Shown here piece after piece: positions 29,573 to 35,750 of a DNA stretch of 35,750 nt. Position 1 is the first letter of the stretch; every line of letters begins with the position of its first letter. The notes beneath the pieces are model-generated. The model was given only the letters and a program-made list of their open reading frames with translations, searched no databases and had not been told where the DNA came from. The DNA lies in NCBI RefSeq assembly GCF_913058315.1, contig NZ_CAJXQY010000036.1:1-35750 (forward strand), given 5' to 3'. This stretch comes from an uncultured Alteromonas sp. (lineage in GTDB: Bacteria > Pseudomonadota > Gammaproteobacteria > Enterobacterales > Alteromonadaceae). The position numbers were made by a program, and so were the translations under genes.

Positions 29573-32221
29573 ATGAAAAACACAACAATGCAACTATCTC
29601 GGTTGCTTGCTGCGATGACCGCGGCAACGCTGATGGGTTGTGGCGGCGAAAGCGCCAAAACAGAATCAGATTTTACCACCGTTGATCCGGCGCAGCCGGT
29701 GAGCGACTGGCAATTAGTCTGGAGTGATGATTTTGATGGTAGCGCGATCGATAGCGCTAAATGGACACACGAAGTAAATTGCGCCGGTGGCGGTAACAAC
29801 GAACAACAGTGTTACACCGACGACCCGGCAAACTCTTATGTTGCCGATGGCATGCTGCATATTGTAGCCATGCCAGCAGAAGAGGGCGCTGAAAAGCCTT
29901 ACACATCTGCCCGGTTAAACACCCGTTATAAAGGCGACTTTAAATACGGTCGTTTTGAAATGCGTGCCAAATTGCCTTCCGGGCAGGGCAGCTGGCCAGC
30001 TTTCTGGATGTTGCCTACCGATTACGTTTATGGCGGTTGGCCGAAATCCGGTGAAATTGACATTATGGAAGCGGTTAACCTCAAAGTGGCCGATGAAGAA
30101 GGTAATGTTGAGTCTAACATTCACGGTACCCTGCATTATGGTCGCGACTGGCCAAACAATGTTAACTCGGGCAAAGCCTACGAGTTCCCGGCAGACATGA
30201 ATCCGGCAGATGATTTCCACACCTACGCTATTGAATGGCAGGAAGGGGAAATTCGCTGGTATGTAGACGGTTACCTGTATGCTACTCAGCGTAAATCCAC
30301 AGTACGCTATAACGCCAGCGGTGAGGCCATGGGCCTGAGTCACCGCGGTTGGTTTGCTGAGTACTACGATCAAATCACCGGTGAGTTAACGACGTTCTGG
30401 AATAACGCGCCATTCGATCAGGAATTCCACCTGTTACTCAACCTGGCGGTTGGTGGTGACTGGCCTGAAAACGTCAATAACCTGGGCATTGACGCTGACG
30501 CGTTTGCCGGTGGCCAGGAATATGTTATCGACTACGTGCATGTTTATGAATGTGCTTCCGATCCAGATACCGGCAAGGGCTGTGAAACAATCCGTCCTGG
30601 CTACGAAAGCCTCGATGATGCCCTGGTAGAAGGTGAAGCACCGATTCCAACGCCGCCCTCAAGCGGTGTGGTACAAAACCTGACAATTTTCAATGATGCG
30701 GCGAATCCAAACTGGCCCGCATGGGACTGCTGTGGTGGCTCAACGCCCATGGTGGTTGAAGATCCGGACATGGGCGCCGTTTATGAGTTTATGGTGGGTG
30801 CATCGCCTACGGTTAACGGTTTTATCAGTCGCGACGAGTTTATTACCGATGAAAACGGTCAGGCTTCGCCTTTTGATGGGTCTGGCATGCTGGAAACCGG
30901 TGTTATTTCCTTTGATATGAAAATCGTGTCTGCACCGGCCAGCCCGGATGCGGCCTGGTTATTCAAGGTTGAGAGTAACAACGCGTCAAGCGCTGCTGAA
31001 CTGCCACTTACTGATAACCGCGATGGTGTAACGCCGGTGGTAGGTGAATGGCAAACCTATGTCTTCCCACTGCAGATGCTGGCGGATATGGGACTGGATG
31101 TGAGCGCAATTGATGTGCTGATGATATTCCCCTCCTGGGGACTGGGCGAAGGTGCCGTTTACCAACTTGATAACGTAGAAATTACAGCGCCGTCACCAGA
31201 AGTCGTGTTTTTTGACGACGGTGAAAACCCGGATTGGGTAATGTGGGACTGCTGTGGTGGCTCTATGCCTACTGAAGAACTTGACGATGATGATCATGGT
31301 CTGGTGGCGCAGTTCTCTATCGGCGAAGCGCCAACTGTAATGGGCTTTATTACCCGTGGTGCTAATGGTGGTGGCGATACGCCGTTTGACGCCAGTGCCA
31401 TTTTAGAAACCGGTGTACTGGAATTTGAAATGAAAGTGGTTGATGCGCCGTCGAGCCCGGATGCCTCATGGTTAATCAAGCTGGAGTCCAGTGACGGAGC
31501 GTCCGCGGCGGAGCTACCTGTTACTGACAGTCAGGAAGGCGTAGCCCCGGCGACCGGCGAATGGCAGACCTATACCTTTAAGCTGTCTGATTTATCAGCC
31601 GCTGGTCTGGATGTCAGTGCCATTGACGTGCTGATGATTTTCCCTGCCTGGGGAACCGGTAATGGTGCGGTGTACCGTGTGGATAACGCCCGCATTTACG
31701 ACCCGTCTGCGGAATCGGCTAACGGCATTAAACTGTTCGAAGATGTAGCCGCCGATGGCTGGTCAATCTGGGATTGCTGTGGTGGTTCAACACCTACGGT
31801 AGAAACCGATGAAGATGACAGCAAAGGGGCTGTAGCGCAATTTATCATTGGCTCGCAGCCAACGGTAATGGGCTTCCTGGCCGATGAGGGCGTGTCTTAT
31901 GATGCTTCGGCACTGCTGAGCACAGGTGTGGTTCGCTTCGACATGAAGGTAGTGTCTAACCCGTCTGATCCGGATTCATCATGGTTATTCAAAATTGAAT
32001 CTACCGGTGCGGCCACCGCCGTTGAGCTGCCGCTGACTGACAGTGTGGAAGGCGAAGCGCCAGTGCTGGGTCAATGGCAAACCTACACCTTTACCTTGCA
32101 ACAGTTATTCGATGCTGGCCTGGATATCAGTGACATCAATGTACTGATGGTATTCCCGGCCTGGGGGACTGGCGACGGCGCCGTCTACCGTATCGATAAC
32201 GCAGAAATTGCTGCCGAGTAA
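29573..32221 (+). CDS. GH16 beta-glucanase (laminarinase-type) lipoprotein with three C-terminal repeats
   Basis: The 882-aa protein has a lipobox (TLMGC near residue 23), so it is a surface or periplasmic lipoprotein. The GH16 domain spans about 45-330; the catalytic motif E161-I-D-I-M-E166 follows WPKSG, with WPAFWMLP before it. GH16 enzymes of this kind cut beta-1,3-glucans such as laminarin. The rest is three homologous modules of about 174 residues with WDCCGGS at 384, 558 and 733, each with PTV.GF, a W-L-(F/I)-K strand and VYR.DN. They look like carbohydrate-binding beta-sandwiches, but the family is not identified. Confidence 0.9.
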   Translation: MKNTTMQLSRLLAAMTAATLMGCGGESAKTESDFTTVDPAQPVSDWQLVWSDDFDGSAIDSAKWTHEVNCAGGGNNEQQCYTDDPANSYVADGMLHIVAMPAEEGAEKPYTSARLNTRYKGDFKYGRFEMRAKLPSGQGSWPAFWMLPTDYVYGGWPKSGEIDIMEAVNLKVADEEGNVESNIHGTLHYGRDWPNNVNSGKAYEFPADMNPADDFHTYAIEWQEGEIRWYVDGYLYATQRKSTVRYNASGEAMGLSHRGWFAEYYDQITGELTTFWNNAPFDQEFHLLLNLAVGGDWPENVNNLGIDADAFAGGQEYVIDYVHVYECASDPDTGKGCETIRPGYESLDDALVEGEAPIPTPPSSGVVQNLTIFNDAANPNWPAWDCCGGSTPMVVEDPDMGAVYEFMVGASPTVNGFISRDEFITDENGQASPFDGSGMLETGVISFDMKIVSAPASPDAAWLFKVESNNASSAAELPLTDNRDGVTPVVGEWQTYVFPLQMLADMGLDVSAIDVLMIFPSWGLGEGAVYQLDNVEITAPSPEVVFFDDGENPDWVMWDCCGGSMPTEELDDDDHGLVAQFSIGEAPTVMGFITRGANGGGDTPFDASAILETGVLEFEMKVVDAPSSPDASWLIKLESSDGASAAELPVTDSQEGVAPATGEWQTYTFKLSDLSAAGLDVSAIDVLMIFPAWGTGNGAVYRVDNARIYDPSAESANGIKLFEDVAADGWSIWDCCGGSTPTVETDEDDSKGAVAQFIIGSQPTVMGFLADEGVSYDASALLSTGVVRFDMKVVSNPSDPDSSWLFKIESTGAATAVELPLTDSVEGEAPVLGQWQTYTFTLQQLFDAGLDISDINVLMVFPAWGTGDGAVYRIDNAEIAAE

Positions 32222-32232
32222 TGCAGCCGGTC

Positions 32233-32265
32233 GCAGGTACCTGAGCGACTAAAGCAGGTACCTGC
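32233..32265 (+). repeat. Intercistronic hairpin between GH16 and receptor genes
   Basis: GCAGGTACCTG (32233-32243) pairs perfectly with CAGGTACCTGC (32255-32265), giving an 11-bp stem and 11-base loop in the 77-bp gap. Each arm is itself palindromic. No T-run follows, so the role is more likely mRNA protection or differential expression than termination. Confidence 0.7.
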
Positions 32266-32298
32266 ACAAGGTAAAGAATAAAACGTGAGTATCGAACT

Positions 32299-35250
32299 AT
32301 GAACTACACCACTTTTACTAAAAATCGTCTGGCGCTGGCAGTAGGTTTACTGCTGGGGACCGCAGGCCAGGCTGCCTTCGCGCAGGAAGCGAACCAGTCT
32401 GAAGAAGAGCCCTCTGTTGAAATCATCGAAGTACAGGGGATCCGTGGCAGTCTTATTCGCGCCATGGATATTAAGCGCAGCACCCCGGGGGTTATGGATG
32501 CGATTTCAGCCGAAGAAATGGGTAAATTCCCGGATTCTAACCTGGCGGAATCACTACAGCGTATTACCGGTGTATCGGTAAGTCGTGCTAATGGTGAGGG
32601 TAGCGAAATCACCGTGCGTGGTTTTGGGCCGGGCTTTAACCTGATTACGTTAAACGGCCGGCAAATGCCGGGCACCGGTTTTACCCGCTCTTACAGTTTG
32701 CAGCATTTATCTTCTGAAGGCGTAAGCGCCCTGGAAGTGTATAAAACGGCTAAAGCGGAACTCCCCAGTGGTGGTTTGGGAGCAACCGTTAACATTGTAA
32801 CGTCTAAGCCATTGCAACAACCGGGTCAGCGCTATTCGTTTATGGCCAAAGCCCTGCACGATACATCCGTTGAGGAAGGGGATGATGTAACGCCGGAAAT
32901 CGCCGGTATTTACAGCAACACCTTTAACGACGATAAACTGGGATTTGCGGTTAGCTTTTCTCATTATCAGCGTGACTTCCAGCGTCAGCAGGCCAATATT
33001 CAGGGCTGGCAGGCGAATGTGGATTTGCCGGAATTTAACGAATCTACCATGATCGATCCGCGCGCTGTGGATGATGAAGGCAACCGTATTGGTAACCACT
33101 TTTTCCCTAAAGATATGAACTACGGTATCGATAATGTGGAAAACGACCGCACCAATGCCCAGGTGACTTTCCAGTATGCGCCTAACGACGACATTACCAT
33201 GACAGTCGATTACACCATGACCAATGCCATAGTGGGCGTGGAAAGTGTTGGCTGGGGGATCTGGAATGAATTCGGCGGTAACATTAACGGTTACGAGCTG
33301 GATGAAAACGGTACGGCAATTTACGCCGATATTGGTGGTAACGATGGCTCATTTACCGCATTCCGTGAAACTACTGAGGTAGATGCCCGCTCAATCGGTC
33401 TGAATATCGACTGGCAGGTGACTGACGATCTGAAATTCAACATTGATTATCACGATTCCAGCAACGAAATCGATAACGGTGCGGATGCTGGCATGGGCAG
33501 CAATGGCCAGATCATTCTGGGCTCAGATAAACTAACCACCAAAATATACGACTACCGTAACGGTGAAGTACCATCTGCTTTTATCAGATGGCAAAACGGT
33601 ACCAACGAGTTAATGCCCAGTGAAATCGACTCTAACTTCAGTCAGTTTATTCATTCGCCGGGTGAATCGAATGTAGAACAGCTGCAGTTTGACGGTGAGT
33701 GGTACAACTCTAAATTTGATATCCCGATGCCGGTGGTTAAATTTGGTTTTGCCCGTACCGAACAATCTATGTACGGCACCAATGCGTGGAGTGGTCTGCG
33801 TGGTGGTCCGGGCTTTAATCCGTCTTTCCCGGAAATCTTCCCGGATAGCATGTTTACCCGTCATGACACTGGTAGCTTCCTGGATGAGTTTGCCGGTGGT
33901 GGCGCTAACCTGATGCCTAACTATTACTACACCTACGACTTCGACGAAGCCGTGGCGCGTCAAATGGCCTATCTGACCGAAGACGTCATGGGCGGCGACG
34001 CTTATGTACCAGATGCTTACTTCAATGGCATTACGGGCGAGAGTGAAGTAGAGGAAGTGACCAACAGTATTTACGTTCAGACCGAATGGGAATTTGAGAT
34101 TGGTGATTATCCGGCGCAGCTGATTGCCGGTGCCCGCTACGAAGAAACTGATGTAACCAGTACTGTACGTCAACGTGTTGAGCAGCAGGTTAACTGGGTT
34201 GCAGCCTCTGAGTGGATCATGCAGTACGAAGAAGGTGGTACCGCCAACTACCTGACCCAGGAAGGCTCACACGATGTGTTCCTGCCGTCGATCGACTTCC
34301 GTCTGGATGTCACCGACGAGTTACAGGCCCGGGTGTCATGGGGTAAAACCATGTCACGTGCACCACTAGGCTTCTTAGCCGGTGGCCGTGCCCTGAGCGG
34401 TAGCCCTAAACCAGGTTCACGCACGGGCTCCCAGGGTAACCCGAACCTGTTACCGTTTGAGTCGACTAACCTCGATTTAGCCCTTGAGTACTACTACGGT
34501 GAAGCGAGTTACGCGTCAATCGTATGGTTTAAGAAAGACGTTGATAACTTCATTCAGACCACGATTACCGAGACCACCATCGATGGCTTGTATGATATCT
34601 ACAATGGGCCTCGCTATCAGCAGGCGATTGCCGATATTGAAGCCCGCGGTGAGCAGGCAACCAGTACCGCGATCTTCGATCAGATGCTGGCCAATGGCCA
34701 TGGCAACGCCGACGGTCAGATTGAGCCAAACAGCAATGATCCATTGATTGTGTGGAATGTCAGCCAGCCAAATAACACCGATGCAAAATCGGTTGATGGT
34801 GTGGAAGTGGCATTACAGCACATGTTGGGCGAAACGGGTTTCGGCTTCAACGTTAACGCTACCTTTGTTAGCGGTGATGTGGAGTTTGACGTGAACAGTC
34901 TTACTCAACAGGCGCCTTTAACCGGTTTGGGTGACTCAGCTAACCTGCAGGCGTTTTACGAAAAAGACGGTCTGTCGGTGAAGGTGACTTATGCCTGGCG
35001 TGATGATTACCTGTTAGGTGTTGGTCAGGCTCAGGGCTCTGCCGATGCGCCGCCGCAGTTCTTTAAAGACTATGGTCAGGTGGACATGAGCATTAACTAT
35101 GACATCAACGAAAACCTCACGGTGTTCTTCGATGCATTGAACCTGAACAATGAAACGGAACAAGGCTACGGCCGTTATGAGGAGCAGTTCCTGTTTGCCC
35201 GCCAGTATGGCACACGCTATGCGCTGGGTGTTCGTTACGGATTTAACTAA
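32299..35250 (+). CDS. TonB-dependent receptor for a beta-glucan
   Basis: The 983-aa outer-membrane protein has a signal peptide (to about residue 28, QAAFA), a TonB-box-like segment after it (VEIIEVQGIR), and a plug domain with the pattern GVMDAISAEEMGKFPDSNLAESLQRITGVSV and FNLITLNGRQMP. This is the TIGR01782 type common in marine polysaccharide degraders. A long beta-barrel follows, closing at FARQYGTRYALGVRYGFN. It imports oligosaccharides energised by TonB. Adjacent to the GH16 lipoprotein, the substrate is probably laminarin fragments (inference). No Shine-Dalgarno is obvious. Confidence 0.9.
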   Translation: MNYTTFTKNRLALAVGLLLGTAGQAAFAQEANQSEEEPSVEIIEVQGIRGSLIRAMDIKRSTPGVMDAISAEEMGKFPDSNLAESLQRITGVSVSRANGEGSEITVRGFGPGFNLITLNGRQMPGTGFTRSYSLQHLSSEGVSALEVYKTAKAELPSGGLGATVNIVTSKPLQQPGQRYSFMAKALHDTSVEEGDDVTPEIAGIYSNTFNDDKLGFAVSFSHYQRDFQRQQANIQGWQANVDLPEFNESTMIDPRAVDDEGNRIGNHFFPKDMNYGIDNVENDRTNAQVTFQYAPNDDITMTVDYTMTNAIVGVESVGWGIWNEFGGNINGYELDENGTAIYADIGGNDGSFTAFRETTEVDARSIGLNIDWQVTDDLKFNIDYHDSSNEIDNGADAGMGSNGQIILGSDKLTTKIYDYRNGEVPSAFIRWQNGTNELMPSEIDSNFSQFIHSPGESNVEQLQFDGEWYNSKFDIPMPVVKFGFARTEQSMYGTNAWSGLRGGPGFNPSFPEIFPDSMFTRHDTGSFLDEFAGGGANLMPNYYYTYDFDEAVARQMAYLTEDVMGGDAYVPDAYFNGITGESEVEEVTNSIYVQTEWEFEIGDYPAQLIAGARYEETDVTSTVRQRVEQQVNWVAASEWIMQYEEGGTANYLTQEGSHDVFLPSIDFRLDVTDELQARVSWGKTMSRAPLGFLAGGRALSGSPKPGSRTGSQGNPNLLPFESTNLDLALEYYYGEASYASIVWFKKDVDNFIQTTITETTIDGLYDIYNGPRYQQAIADIEARGEQATSTAIFDQMLANGHGNADGQIEPNSNDPLIVWNVSQPNNTDAKSVDGVEVALQHMLGETGFGFNVNATFVSGDVEFDVNSLTQQAPLTGLGDSANLQAFYEKDGLSVKVTYAWRDDYLLGVGQAQGSADAPPQFFKDYGQVDMSINYDINENLTVFFDALNLNNETEQGYGRYEEQFLFARQYGTRYALGVRYGFN

Positions 35251-35254
35251 TCAA

Positions 35255-35322
35255 CCTCCCAACCAACCTGTGGAGAGTGAGCAGTAGCTCTCCACTGATT
35301 AGTTAAAGGTTGTCGGGGGAGG
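35255..35322 (+). repeat. Nested inverted repeats downstream of the receptor gene
   Basis: Three nested pairs: CCTCCC (35255-35260) with GGGAGG (35317-35322), CAACCT (35264-35269) with AGGTTG (35307-35312), and GTGGAGAG (35270-35277) with CTCTCCAC (35288-35295). Together they fold into one branched or extended stem directly after the stop codon. It may protect or terminate the transcript; a T-run is lacking. Confidence 0.65.
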
Positions 35323-35394
35323 CGGGCATCGCCAGACCAAGCCCGGCAATTTACCTTGCTAGCTTTATAATAATAATAAGTGCGTTAAAAATTT

Positions 35395-35418
35395 ACCCGG
35401 CCTGTGCCGGGTTTTTTT
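35395..35418 (+). terminator. Rho-independent terminator
   Basis: ACCCGGC (35395-35401), CTGT loop, GCCGGGT (35406-35412), then a T-run to 35418. It ends the receptor transcript. AAAAA upstream (35387-35391) means it may work in both directions, serving the - strand gene as well. Confidence 0.9.
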
Positions 35419-35439
35419 ATGTCTGAACGGCGCTACAAC

Positions 35440-35750
35440 TTAATCGAAGACTGCAATGGTCTGGCGGCTGAGAGCGATTACCCGCTCCTTATCGTCCCAG
35501 ATAGTCGCTTCGGTGTGGGCATAGCCACCATTGGCGAGTTTGGTATCTACCTGGTAGCCAAACCAGGGATTTTCGCTATTCAGCACAAGCGGTTGCACCA
35601 ATTCAATATCCCAGCTCACGGTGCTTACCGGTGCCGGTAGTTTGAGCTGTTGAATAATGGCCGGCGGCCAGGCATCAATTAACGAGATCAGGTGAGTGTA
35701 ATTAAAGGCACTGACCGGCTCCTTAAAGCGCATCCAACCATGGTAATGGC
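35440..35750 (-). CDS. Acyl-CoA thioesterase-like protein (partial, 3' end)
   Basis: The frame is open to the window edge; upstream codons read HYHGWMRF before an internal ATG, so the true start lies outside. The visible 103 residues are the C-terminal half of a hotdog thioesterase-like protein: WMRFKEPVSAFNY, LIDAWPPAI, STVSWDIELVQPL, GYQVDTKLANGGYAHTEATI, WDDKERVIALSRQTIAVFD. Members cleave acyl-CoA thioesters; substrate unknown. It is convergent with the receptor gene and shares the terminator. Confidence 0.8.
   Translation of the reverse strand, partial: HYHGWMRFKEPVSAFNYTHLISLIDAWPPAIIQQLKLPAPVSTVSWDIELVQPLVLNSENPWFGYQVDTKLANGGYAHTEATIWDDKERVIALSRQTIAVFD

Noticed and set aside
29915..30373. 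152-codon - strand frame inside the GH16 gene
   Set aside because: Antisense to the catalytic domain, with no start signal.
33610..34173. 187-codon - strand frame inside the receptor gene
   Set aside because: Antisense shadow of the beta-barrel coding region.
1..35750. CRISPR array, tRNA, rRNA or insertion sequence
   Set aside because: No evenly spaced repeats, tRNA-like cloverleaf with CCA end, rRNA-like sequence or transposase frame was seen.

Overview
The window reads as chromosomal DNA of a marine gammaproteobacterium, most likely Alteromonadaceae or a close relative. This rests on close CpxR/CpxA, XthA and YaiI relatives, and on a laminarin-type locus (GH16 lipoprotein plus SusC-like TonB-dependent receptor behind TGTAAGCGCTTACA operators). 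Species is not determined. No rRNA, tRNA, CRISPR array, transposase or integrase gene was seen.

Region 1 (about 1-8160) looks like part of a sedentary chromosomal integron. It holds a run of small, mostly unrecognised genes, all on the + strand. They are separated by 75-120 bp imperfect inverted repeats with attC architecture (RYYYAAC-like and GTTRRRY-like ends, internal arms such as GACACAAACACGTAGGCT paired with AGCCTACGTATTTGTGCC). In several cassettes the stop codon lies inside the RYYYAAC box. No integrase gene is visible; it would be expected left of base 1. Many products are tiny membrane or exported proteins; recognisable ones are a CPBP/Abi-type membrane protease homologue and a GNAT acetyltransferase. 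One cassette gene is broken.

Region 2 (about 8.2-17 kb) continues with small + strand genes but without convincing attC sites. It contains GNAT enzymes, a PspC-domain protein among tiny membrane proteins, an M15 peptidase with peptidoglycan-binding repeats, a divergent HPRT-like phosphoribosyltransferase and a Dabb-domain protein. Two loci look frameshifted (8887-9032 and 15273-15690). It may be the worn distal end of the array or ordinary accessory DNA.

Region 3 (17.2-29 kb) is conventional chromosome. It has an XRE-cupin regulator with azlC-azlD in overlapping order behind a palindromic operator; yaiI, an unlisted 42-aa protein and a GNAT gene; a Spy/CpxP-like periplasmic protein divergent from cpxR-cpxA; xthA with a CbiM-like membrane protein; DUF2750 overlapping a SufE/CsdE homologue; a lone glycosyltransferase divergent from a ketopantoate-reductase-like gene; and an HDOD protein.

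Region 4 (29-35.4 kb) is a two-gene glucan-utilisation unit. A 527-bp control region carries a sigma70-like promoter, two perfect LacI-type operators and a distant third imperfect one. It drives a GH16 lipoprotein with three C-terminal WDCCGGS modules, then an intercistronic hairpin and a 983-aa TonB-dependent receptor. A terminator follows, and then the C-terminal part of a thioesterase-like gene on the - strand that runs off the window.
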